Assembly: GCA_903821255.1 (NCBI GenBank)
Contig: CAIJKT010000348.1
Coordinates: 1-7,737 of the forward strand
DNA length: 7,737 nucleotides
Direction: 5' to 3'
DNA from: an uncultured Lentisphaeria bacterium
GTDB lineage: Bacteria; Verrucomicrobiota; Lentisphaeria; Victivallales; Victivallaceae
Within the stretch, counting starts at the first letter, position 1, and the number at the start of each line of letters is the position of its first letter. Below are positions 1-5,872 of the stretch, piece after piece. The notes below the pieces were generated by a model. That model ran no database searches. It had not been told where the DNA came from and saw nothing but the letters and a program-made list of their open reading frames with translations. Made by a program: the position numbers and the translations under genes.

Positions 1-83
1 GGGATAACGTTTGCTTCTCCGTGTTCCATAACAGCCATGCAACTGTTGGTGGTACCTAAGTCAATACCTAAAATCTTAGCCAT
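1..83 (-). CDS. dnaK: DnaK (Hsp70) chaperone, N-terminal fragment
   Basis: This is the first 27 codons, plus two bases, of the cytosolic ATP-dependent chaperone DnaK; the rest lies beyond the left edge. The translation opens [20 protein letters not shown], the signature of Hsp70 proteins. The GIDLGTTNS stretch is the phosphate-1 loop that binds ATP in the actin-like nucleotide-binding domain. The ATG is preceded by a strong AAGGAG ribosome site (complement of 93-98), about nine bases upstream, so the start is secure. It lies in the same direction as the methyltransferase gene but 218 bases downstream of it, with a promoter of its own in the gap. No CIRCE inverted repeat (TTAGCACTC and its complement) is visible upstream, so HrcA control is not supported by what can be seen. 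Identification is firm despite the short fragment. Confidence 0.96.
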   Translation of the reverse strand, partial: MAKILGIDLGTTNSCMAVMEHGEANVI

Positions 84-131
84 GATCAATGTCTCCTTTT
101 AGAGTTACTTAAAATAAAAATCTTAGGTGAC

Positions 132-153
132 ATTATAGCAACCGGTATGCCAA
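132..153 (-). promoter_or_regulatory. dnaK promoter: extended -10 overlapping a sigma-54-like -24/-12 element
   Basis: On the minus strand, the complement of 132-140 reads TGCTATAAT, a perfect extended -10 (TGn then TATAAT). The complement of 137-153 reads TTGGCA, six bases, then TTGCT. This fits the sigma-54 consensus, with GG and GC separated by exactly 10 bases. Both elements predict a start near 125-127 and a leader of about 42 bases ending in the AAGGAG site. The sigma-70-type reading is the safer one; the -24/-12 match could be fortuitous. Confidence 0.5.
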
Positions 154-279
154 TATAATTAATAATACGGCTTAATTTTATGATGGTTAATGACTTATAT
201 ATATTTACGCGGTAATTGACGGGCAGGATTGCAGTATCGGGAGAGTATCGCATCGCGACATTGTGACAATTTGGCGCAC

Positions 280-298
280 TGCCGTTGTCTCAACGGCA
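280..298 (-). terminator. Hairpin just after the methyltransferase stop, possible weak terminator
   Basis: A perfect 7-bp inverted repeat with a 5-base loop (TGCCGTT, GAGAC, AACGGCA on the minus strand) begins three bases after the TAA stop of the methyltransferase gene. Its position suits a 3'-end element closing the glycosyltransferase-methyltransferase operon. It has no T tract on either side, so it would be an inefficient intrinsic terminator or simply an RNA-stabilising stem. The remaining spacer up to the dnaK promoter shows no gene. Confidence 0.35.
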
Positions 299-301
299 CA
301 C

Positions 302-877
302 TTACTTGCGACAGCGGTAGACGAATGCCGGCGGCAGATTGCTCCAGATCACGCGGGATGTTTCCACCGAGGAAAAACTTTCCGAGAGAAATTTACGGAA
401 GCGCCTGGCGGACGGGATGAACACCCCCTGGATGTAGGCAAAAGTGGTAAAGTATCCGCCTTCGTTCAAATTTTCCAGAACCGGGTGCATGATCTCCCGC
501 TGCAGGCTGTGCGGGAAGGAGGCCCACGGCAGGCCGGAGATTATGGTATCGACTTTGCTCATGCCGTGTTTCTTGATGATCTTTCCCATATTTGAGGCGC
601 TGTCGTTAAAAATCTTCACATTGGGAAAGCGGTGTTTGAATTCTTCATAGATGGCCGGGTCGAGTTCAATTGCGAAAAATTCCGAGCCCGGCCGGATGGA
701 TTCCAGGATGACGTTGGTTATCGCGCCGGTGCCAGGCCCGAGTTCGACAACGCTCCGCGACCAGGAAATATTTATATCCGCAACCATTTCCCTGGACAAT
801 GCCGGAGAGCTTGAACAAAGCGCTCCGATGCCGGTCGGGTTCTTTATAAATTGTTTGAAAATCAAATTCTTTTTCAA
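302..877 (-). CDS. Phospholipid N-methyltransferase-like SAM-dependent methyltransferase
   Basis: This is a 191-residue class I (Rossmann-fold) methyltransferase resembling the PmtA-type phospholipid N-methyltransferase group, whose members transfer methyl groups from SAM to phosphatidylethanolamine. The segment FIKNPTGIGALCSSSPALS near the N-terminus is typical of that group. Motif I follows as VELGPGTG (about residues 44-51, SAM binding), then an acidic strand end in FAIELDP and a GLPW motif in the usual motif IV place. There is no signal peptide or membrane segment; the basic N-terminus could touch the membrane. The start is uncertain. TTG at 877 has GGAGAG seven bases upstream and is preferred. 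An in-frame TTG at 904 overlaps the upstream stop as TTGA and would give 200 residues. Either way it is translationally linked to the glycosyltransferase before it. The substrate is inferred from family likeness; KsgA-like proteins share the fold, but the N-terminal segment argues against an rRNA methylase. Confidence 0.8.
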   Translation of the reverse strand: MKKNLIFKQFIKNPTGIGALCSSSPALSREMVADINISWSRSVVELGPGTGAITNVILESIRPGSEFFAIELDPAIYEEFKHRFPNVKIFNDSASNMGKIIKKHGMSKVDTIISGLPWASFPHSLQREIMHPVLENLNEGGYFTTFAYIQGVFIPSARRFRKFLSESFSSVETSRVIWSNLPPAFVYRCRK

Positions 878-882
878 TCTCG

Positions 883-888
883 CTCTCC
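883..888 (-). promoter_or_regulatory. Ribosome binding site deciding the methyltransferase start
   Basis: The complement reads GGAGAG, with its GGAG core seven bases before the TTG at 877. The alternative TTG at 904 has only A/T-rich sequence before it and no clear Shine-Dalgarno match. This favours the shorter, 191-residue product. Confidence 0.5.
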
Positions 889-900
889 GTTCACATATTC

Positions 901-2550
901 TCAAAAGTTAGAAAACATAATTTCATGTTCATAAGCTTCAAACCTGGCCGGAGGAATGTCCTCCCTGAAATCGCCGCGCATGATGAAAATCAACTTGCCC
1001 GGCGGAGCTTTTTTGATCATTTCGCCAATTTGCCGCTTGCTGATAATCCGGTCTTTCGCATCCGGATACTTTAACCCGTATTCAAGCTCTCCGCCATGAG
1101 TAAAAAACAATAATCCCGATTTTCGGAATTCCCAGGCGGCGGCATGCATCACATTCGGATGCGTCACGACAATTGAATCCGGCTTGACCCGGTCGCTGAA
1201 CTTTGACAGATACAGCCCCTGGGCCTTGCCGGCAAGCATCGCCGACGGCGCAACATAATTGGAAAGGAAAATTATAAACAGCGGACTGAACATGAAAAAT
1301 GCCAGCTTCAGCCGGTATTTCGGACTTTGCCAGGCGGCATAAAAGCCGATCCCCCAGATCAATGCCGCCGCTACCGCCAGCGCCCATTTCCACAGTTCGG
1401 ACGGAGAATATAATTCGGGAAATAATTTGCAGTTGGCCAGCATCTGATACAGCGTGAAGCCGGCCGCGCCGGCAAGCATTGCCCAGGTCAGGAAACCGCA
1501 GATGCCGTTGAACATTTTAGAACAGCCGGTGCGGAAATAGGCGATCATGGACACCGCCAGGATTATCGCCAGCGGCGCGAAACACGGCAGAATGTAAGTG
1601 GCCAGTTTGCCGCTGGAGACGGAAAAGAACAGAAAAGGAAACACCAGCCAGCAGATTGCATAGCGCATCAGCGGCCGGGACGACATCTGCCGGAAGTTCT
1701 TGCGCAGGCTGATAAACGCGCACGGCAGAAGCAGCGCCCAGGGCACGGCTCCGATCAGCAGGACTGGAACGTACAGCCAGAACGGCTCCGGATGCTGCGT
1801 GGCATTTTTGCCTAGAAGACGCTGCACATGCTCAACCCAGAAGAAATAATGCCAGTAATCGCTTTCCCGGAAGTGAATCATCAGCGCCCACGGCAGGACG
1901 ACCAGCAGCGCGGTCAGTATGGGAATCCACGGCAGGACGAACAGCTCCTTCCAGCGTTTCTCCCAGAACATATAGGGAACAATCGCCGCGACCGGAACCG
2001 CGAAGGCCAGAAATCCTTTGGTCAGGAAAGCCAGCCCGCAGAAAATCCCGAACATGGCAAGCGCCAGCACCTTGAACCGGCTCCATTTTTCTTCGGACGC
2101 CGCGAAAAAGAAAGACACCAGCGCGCCGTTGAGGAACATGGTGGTGGGACTGTCGAGCACGGCGAAGGTTCCGACGAAATATACCAGCCCGCAGGTCAGG
2201 AAAATCCCGGCGGACAGCCAGGCGGTTTCATCGTCTCTCGTAAACCGCCATACCAGCAGCCATATCAGCAGCGCGGAAAGTCCCGCCGAAATTGCGGAGG
2301 ACAGCCGGACGGCAAAGGCGTTTTCGCCGAACACGGAGATTGATATCGCGTTCAGCCAGTAACCCATTACCGGTTTTTCAAAGTATCTGACATTGACCAG
2401 CCGGGGGGTGATCCAGTCGCCGCTTTCGATCATCTCCCGGGATATTTCCGCATAGCGGTATTCGTCCGGCGTGATCAGCGGCCTGCCGCCCAGCGGTATT
2501 ATATATATTGCAACATAAAGTATGAACAGCGCGATAAGGTATTTTTTCAT
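901..2550 (-). CDS. ArnT-like lipid-linked sugar glycosyltransferase (GT39 type), second of a tandem pair
   Basis: This 549-residue multi-pass inner-membrane protein belongs to the ArnT/PMT superfamily. Such enzymes move a sugar from a polyprenyl-phosphate carrier to an acceptor on the outer face of the inner membrane. A first membrane segment (residues 4-20) leads into the periplasmic loop motif TPDEYRYAE (27-35, with D29 and E30), then YFEKP (56-60) and FAVLDSP with D133. Later come the hallmark FFWVEHVQRLL, the QHPEPFW stretch and SSGKLATYILPCFAP. Many further hydrophobic segments and a soluble C-terminal region of about 100 residues follow, as in ArnT. It is a clear paralogue of the gene transcribed just before it, with a 3-base gap; AGGAG (complement of 2563-2567) lies 12 bases upstream of the ATG, which is long. 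Its TGA stop overlaps the alternative TTG start of the methyltransferase. The sugar and the acceptor (lipid A, glycan or protein) cannot be told from sequence; a lipid A role would be a guess. Confidence 0.87.
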   Translation of the reverse strand: MKKYLIALFILYVAIYIIPLGGRPLITPDEYRYAEISREMIESGDWITPRLVNVRYFEKPVMGYWLNAISISVFGENAFAVRLSSAISAGLSALLIWLLVWRFTRDDETAWLSAGIFLTCGLVYFVGTFAVLDSPTTMFLNGALVSFFFAASEEKWSRFKVLALAMFGIFCGLAFLTKGFLAFAVPVAAIVPYMFWEKRWKELFVLPWIPILTALLVVLPWALMIHFRESDYWHYFFWVEHVQRLLGKNATQHPEPFWLYVPVLLIGAVPWALLLPCAFISLRKNFRQMSSRPLMRYAICWLVFPFLFFSVSSGKLATYILPCFAPLAIILAVSMIAYFRTGCSKMFNGICGFLTWAMLAGAAGFTLYQMLANCKLFPELYSPSELWKWALAVAAALIWGIGFYAAWQSPKYRLKLAFFMFSPLFIIFLSNYVAPSAMLAGKAQGLYLSKFSDRVKPDSIVVTHPNVMHAAAWEFRKSGLLFFTHGGELEYGLKYPDAKDRIISKRQIGEMIKKAPPGKLIFIMRGDFREDIPPARFEAYEHEIMFSNF

Positions 2551-2553
2551 CCG

Positions 2554-4221
2554 TTACCTGTACTCCTGAAAAAGAATTTTCTTTTCAAGCACGCTGTCGG
2601 GAGACGCCGGCAGTTCCTTGATCAGTCTTGGCGATTCCACGATAATCAGGATTTTCGGACGCGGCGCCGACTGCACTTTCGCTTCGAAATCCTCTTTGCT
2701 CAGCAGACGGTGAGCCGAATCCGGTTTACTGACGCCGTATTCCAGTTCGCCCGCCTTGCTGTAAATGTAAACATCGTCCCGCTTATAATACCAGCAGATC
2801 GAGGTGAGCAGATTTTTATAGGAAACCAGCATCGTGTCCGGAGTCACCCGGCCGGCATGCTTCATCAGGACGCGTTCGGGAGCTTTCAGGTCCAGCACCA
2901 GGTTTGGAACCGCCGCGTTCCAGGCGAAGAAACAGCCCAGCGGTCCCAGCGCGAAACAGACGATTTTCTTTTGCAGATCTCTGGCTCTGATTGCCGTCCA
3001 CAGCAGACTGCACCATAGCGCAACCGCCGCGATCACCAGCGTGAATTTGAATAATTCGTCATTCCCGTAGATGCCGTTAAAGTTTTTGATCTTAATCATG
3101 CCGGTTGAGAAAGCAGCCTGGGCGATGATCAGGACGACGGCGGCGGACGCCAGGACTGCCAGCAGAATTTTCAGGGTAATATCTATTCTGCCGGGTTTGT
3201 TCCGCGCCATGAAATTATCCAGACCGTATGCGATCAGAATGGCGATCGGCGGAAAACAGGGCAGCACATAGGTGGCCAGTTTGCCGCTGGAGGCGGAGAA
3301 GAACAGAAAGGGAAACACCAGCCAGCAGGCGGCAAAGCGCATCAGCGGCTGTTTAAACGCTTCGGCACAGCGCTCTTTGTAGCCGGAAATAACGGACTGG
3401 AGCAGAAACAGCCAGGGGATTGAGCCCGCGATTATTACCGGAATGAAAAACCAGAACGGCGCCGGATGCTGCGATTCCTCTTTCTGCAGGAAACGCTGAA
3501 CGTGTTCCACCCAGAAAAAATAATTCCAGAAATCATTATCCCGGAAATGGATCATCAGCGACCAGGGCAGGGCGGTGGCGATTACCGCCAGCGCCGGTAT
3601 CCACGGCAGTATAAACAGCTCTTTCCAGCGCTTTTCCCAGATCAGGAACGGCCCGATGGCGATTGCCGGAACGACGAACGCCAGAAATCCTTTAGTCAGA
3701 AATGCCAGGCCGCAGAAAAAACCGAACAGCAGCAGAGCGGCGACCTTCCTGGCATTCCACTGTTTCTCCATATACGCGAAAAAGAATCCGGCCATGCCGG
3801 CGGTCAGAAAAAATGAAGTCGGCCCGTCCAGCACCGCGAACGTGCCGATCCCGTAAACCAGGATGCTGGACAGAAAGATGACGGTTCCCCATAATGCCAT
3901 TGAGTCACCGGCAAACTTCTTCAGCAGCATGAACAGCGCCAGCGCGGCCAGTCCCGCCGCCAGCGCGGAGGCGAACCTGACGGCAAAGTTGTTTTCGCCG
4001 AACAGTTTAAGCGAGGCCGCGTTGAGCCAGTGCCCCATGACGGGTTTTTCAAAATAGCGCAGATTATTGACTTTAGGCACGACCCAGTCGTTATGCACGA
4101 TGAGTTCACGGGCGATTTCCGCATAGCGCGGCTCGTCGGGCGTGAACAGCGGTCTCAGGCCCAGCGGCACTATATACAATATAATAAACAGCCCGATTAT
4201 CAGTAAATATATTCTTTTCAT
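2554..4221 (-). CDS. ArnT-like lipid-linked sugar glycosyltransferase (GT39 type), first of a tandem pair
   Basis: This 555-residue integral membrane glycosyltransferase is of the same type as its downstream neighbour and is the first gene of the operon. Residues 5-20 form a membrane segment. The loop motif TPDEPRYAEIARE (27-39) places acidic D29/E30 where ArnT-family enzymes have a catalytic or metal-linked acidic residue. YFEKP lies at 56-60, FAVLDGP with D132 marks the second conserved loop, and FFWVEHVQRFL, QHPAPFWF and SSGKLATYVLPCFPP follow in family order. The C-terminal roughly 100 residues are less hydrophobic and probably periplasmic. The two copies align with almost no gaps through the first 130 residues, which indicates tandem duplication. 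They diverge most in the C-terminal domain, which may mean different acceptors. The ATG at 4221 has no Shine-Dalgarno sequence before it, and the best promoter would start transcription almost on the ATG. Substrates are not predictable. Confidence 0.88.
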   Translation of the reverse strand: MKRIYLLIIGLFIILYIVPLGLRPLFTPDEPRYAEIARELIVHNDWVVPKVNNLRYFEKPVMGHWLNAASLKLFGENNFAVRFASALAAGLAALALFMLLKKFAGDSMALWGTVIFLSSILVYGIGTFAVLDGPTSFFLTAGMAGFFFAYMEKQWNARKVAALLLFGFFCGLAFLTKGFLAFVVPAIAIGPFLIWEKRWKELFILPWIPALAVIATALPWSLMIHFRDNDFWNYFFWVEHVQRFLQKEESQHPAPFWFFIPVIIAGSIPWLFLLQSVISGYKERCAEAFKQPLMRFAACWLVFPFLFFSASSGKLATYVLPCFPPIAILIAYGLDNFMARNKPGRIDITLKILLAVLASAAVVLIIAQAAFSTGMIKIKNFNGIYGNDELFKFTLVIAAVALWCSLLWTAIRARDLQKKIVCFALGPLGCFFAWNAAVPNLVLDLKAPERVLMKHAGRVTPDTMLVSYKNLLTSICWYYKRDDVYIYSKAGELEYGVSKPDSAHRLLSKEDFEAKVQSAPRPKILIIVESPRLIKELPASPDSVLEKKILFQEYR

Positions 4222-4227
4222 AACGTT

Positions 4228-4256
4228 ATATTAAAGTCTTCCACAGTAGTTGTCAA
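4228..4256 (-). promoter_or_regulatory. Promoter of the glycosyltransferase-methyltransferase operon
   Basis: On the minus strand a perfect TTGACA -35 (complement of 4251-4256) is followed, after exactly 17 bases, by TAATAT (complement of 4228-4233), four of six matches to the -10 consensus. The start would fall about at 4220-4222, on or beside the ATG at 4221, so the mRNA may be leaderless. This agrees with the absence of a ribosome binding site. Confidence 0.5.
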
Positions 4257-4545
4257 TAAATAAAAAAAATCATGATACAATAGCAATTCTCAGGAAATAA
4301 GCAAAGTTGATATGAAATTTAAACCCGGAAAATAAACCAGTGAAGAGCTCTATTTACATTAGTTTACTTAAGATATTACACATAACATCACTTGAATTCC
4401 AGTTAGCCAATTACTAGATTATGCTAGAGCGAGATGGTTAACGAGTCATTACAAATTTTATATTAAACAATTCTTGGTGACTTGATTATTGATTGCTATT
4501 TTGAGACTAATAAACTGTTTAGATGTAACACCTAGGAGGCCTATC
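4257..4545. other. Divergent intergenic region and probable left edge of the acquired island
   Basis: Together with the promoter to its left, this makes 324 bases without a gene between the minus-strand operon and the plus-strand HNH gene. It is A+T-rich and contains a run of eight A residues near 4263-4270. I see no tRNA, no convincing att-type repeat, no insertion sequence end and no terminator. A weak candidate for the HNH promoter is TTGATT at 4489-4494 with TAAACT at 4511-4516 (16-base spacer, four of six matches each). The composition change in and after this region suggests that the island joins the host chromosome here. Confidence 0.4.
4534..4539 (+). promoter_or_regulatory. Ribosome binding site fixing a TTG start for the HNH gene
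   Basis: A perfect AGGAGG lies six bases before an in-frame TTG at 4546. The reading frame stays open upstream to another TTG at 4489, but that one has no comparable site. The Shine-Dalgarno match therefore selects 4546 as the start. Confidence 0.75.
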
Positions 4546-5352
4546 TTGAAACTTGCAGAACTCGTGATGCTTGAGACACAGGCCCCGTTGCCGACAATCA
4601 TGCTGTTGCGTCACAGTGACAAAAGTATCAAACCTTTGCGCCGATGTGGCGCAACTGTTGAAGAGTATACGTCCATTCAACCAATTGGAACAAAGTTCGA
4701 CTACTTTCGCAATAAACCCAATATATTGGTTGTTGTTGTCATCGTTGAAGACCATGTATTTGGTGTTTATCGAATAGTCGGAATTGAGGCAGAAGGTACA
4801 AACTACTCACTTGCTAGTGATGCTTTCAAGAGATTCGATGAGACCCGAAATAAACGTAAAATTCAATGTCGCAAATTTTGCTTAGAACCTATTATTAGCA
4901 TTTCTGTTGGGTTACCAGTTCACGGCTGGGAAAAACGTTGGATATCAGCAGTACAACGGAACGAAGACTCTTTCTTTAATGAAATTGAAGTCTACCCGCC
5001 TGACCTAAAGGAGTTCCAGGAACATTCTTTTAGTGAACAAGTAGCTGTTTCACTGCGTGATTCCACAGAAGCTAGAATGAAACGCCTTGCTCGTGCGGAA
5101 GTCGTTCCAAAGCGCGTAAAACTAATTACATTTTCTTTTGTACGAAATCCGGATGTAGTGGCGGAAGTACTCGTGCGAGCTAACGGAGTCTGTCATACTT
5201 GTGGGAATAAAGCACCATTTATCCGCCGATCAGACAGCACGCCTTATCTTGAAGTTCACCATAAGAGACCTCTCGCCCAAGGTGGCAAAGATACAATTGA
5301 AAATGCAATTGCTCTTTGTCCAAATTGCCACCGCAAGACACACTACGCCTAA
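4546..5352 (+). CDS. HNH endonuclease with an uncharacterised N-terminal domain (McrA-like)
   Basis: This 268-residue protein ends in a zinc-supported HNH nuclease domain. A CHTCG knuckle (C216, C219) is followed by PYLEVHHKRPLAQGG with the HH pair at 238-239, N253, and ALCPNCHRKTH supplying C258, C261, H262 and H266. This arrangement is that of McrA-like restriction nucleases, which cut DNA with one metal ion. The first roughly 150 residues form a separate domain that I do not recognise with certainty. It is mostly beta-like, with LVVVVIVEDHVFGVYRIVG near residues 61-79, and in this architecture could read a modified base or a specific DNA site. The start is TTG behind a perfect AGGAGG. Base composition lies between that of the left operon and the A+T-rich genes downstream. 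It is 148 bases from the next gene, so it may be an independent type IV-like restriction enzyme or part of the adjacent conflict locus. The nuclease call is firm; target and partnership are inference. Confidence 0.85.
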   Translation: MKLAELVMLETQAPLPTIMLLRHSDKSIKPLRRCGATVEEYTSIQPIGTKFDYFRNKPNILVVVVIVEDHVFGVYRIVGIEAEGTNYSLASDAFKRFDETRNKRKIQCRKFCLEPIISISVGLPVHGWEKRWISAVQRNEDSFFNEIEVYPPDLKEFQEHSFSEQVAVSLRDSTEARMKRLARAEVVPKRVKLITFSFVRNPDVVAEVLVRANGVCHTCGNKAPFIRRSDSTPYLEVHHKRPLAQGGKDTIENAIALCPNCHRKTHYA

Positions 5353-5393
5353 GGCTTTCGCAAATGAAAACAAGTTATTGTAAATCCGCTCAC

Positions 5394-5417
5394 TATCTCA
5401 TTATCTCATTATCTTAA
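5394..5417 (+). repeat. Tandem 8-bp direct repeats upstream of the ABC-3C-like operon
   Basis: TATCTCAT occurs twice without a gap (5394-5401, 5402-5409), followed by a third imperfect copy TATCTTAA (5410-5417, six of eight matches). The array lies about 85 bases before the first gene of the cluster, in an A+T-rich spacer where its promoter should be. It could be a stacked operator for a regulator or a replication-slippage product. No strong promoter pair is evident beside it; TAATAT at 5434-5439 is a possible -10 without a good -35. Confidence 0.55.
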
Positions 5418-5500
5418 ATTGTATTGAATGCTTTAATATGCTAGTTTATTTTAGAAAATTGATTTTTCAATTAAATTTGTTAAATAGGGGAATAAGGAGA

Positions 5501-5860
5501 ATGGCGGCAAAATATAATTTTCATGGGAATGTCCAGGCAGGGGCAGTTGGGGATAAATCTCGTGGAATCTTTAATAACGTCCAGATTTATACCGTAGATA
5601 ATTTAAAAGCATCTTTGAACAAACTTATGACAGAGTTACGCACAGACGCGTCAGTTGACTTCGATATTCTATCTTCTATTAATTTTCTAAAAGATCACGC
5701 TGGTGATTTAGAATCGCCTCCTGACGTTACTGATCATTGGGAAAGACTTAAGCGATGCGGAGGGGCTATTTGCAAGAAATTATATAATATTGGAATCTGT
5801 GCAGTTGGCGCATTAGCTGAAACGTGGATTGTTGAAGGGCTTAAAAATTTGATATCCTAA
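5501..5860 (+). CDS. Unrecognised 119-aa protein with N-terminal GD motif; candidate split effector
   Basis: I do not recognise this family. The N-terminal 30 residues are glycine- and asparagine-rich and contain NVQAGAVGDKSRGIF (10-24). A predicted helical stretch follows (about 33-68, through ASLNKLMTEL to INFLKDHAGD). The tail, from GGAICKKL (about residue 87) to the end, is enriched in glycine and hydrophobic residues (YNIGICAVGALAETWIVEGL) and could be an amphipathic or membrane-inserting segment, though it carries charges and is not a classic transmembrane helix. The ATG at 5501 is chosen over an in-frame ATG at 5438 because a G-rich site (AGGGG, 5486-5490) precedes it by ten bases, AAGGAG also lies very close, and the choice aligns the GD motif exactly with that of the next protein. 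It is 12 bases from that gene, so co-transcription is likely. The pairing suggests it is the acting component of the system downstream; that is inference, and an antidote or regulator role is equally open. Confidence 0.7.
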   Translation: MAAKYNFHGNVQAGAVGDKSRGIFNNVQIYTVDNLKASLNKLMTELRTDASVDFDILSSINFLKDHAGDLESPPDVTDHWERLKRCGGAICKKLYNIGICAVGALAETWIVEGLKNLIS

Positions 5861-5872
5861 GGGAAATATATT

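Noticed and set aside
104..230. Search for a CIRCE operator or a sigma-32-type heat-shock promoter before dnaK.
   Set aside because: No TTAGCACTC inverted repeat, and no CTTGAAA/CCCATNT pair was found on the minus strand.
260..270. ATTGT-G-ACAAT palindrome in the spacer between dnaK and the methyltransferase.
   Set aside because: The arms are only five bases, common by chance, and it is not placed at a promoter that I can identify.
229..595. Plus-strand open frames across the methyltransferase gene and the spacer before it.
   Set aside because: They overlap a well-supported minus-strand gene, have low-quality translations and no clear ribosome site.
1828..2343. 171-codon plus-strand open frame rich in Q, P, R and E opposite the second glycosyltransferase, with a similar one at 3466-3816 opposite the first.
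   Set aside because: The two antisense frames resemble each other only because they lie opposite homologous parts of paralogous genes. Composition is unlike real proteins, and neither has a convincing ribosome site.
4257..4545. Search for att sites, insertion sequence ends or a tRNA marking the island edge.
   Set aside because: No direct or inverted repeat of useful length and no cloverleaf was seen; the right edge lies outside the window.
5353..5500. Possible CRISPR leader or array suggested by the short tandem repeats.
   Set aside because: The repeats are eight bases with no spacers between them, far from CRISPR architecture.
5438..5500. Upstream ATG giving the 119-aa protein a 21-residue hydrophobic extension that looks like a signal peptide.
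   Set aside because: No ribosome site precedes it, while AGGGG and AAGGAG precede ATG 5501, and only the later start aligns the GD motif with that of the neighbouring protein.
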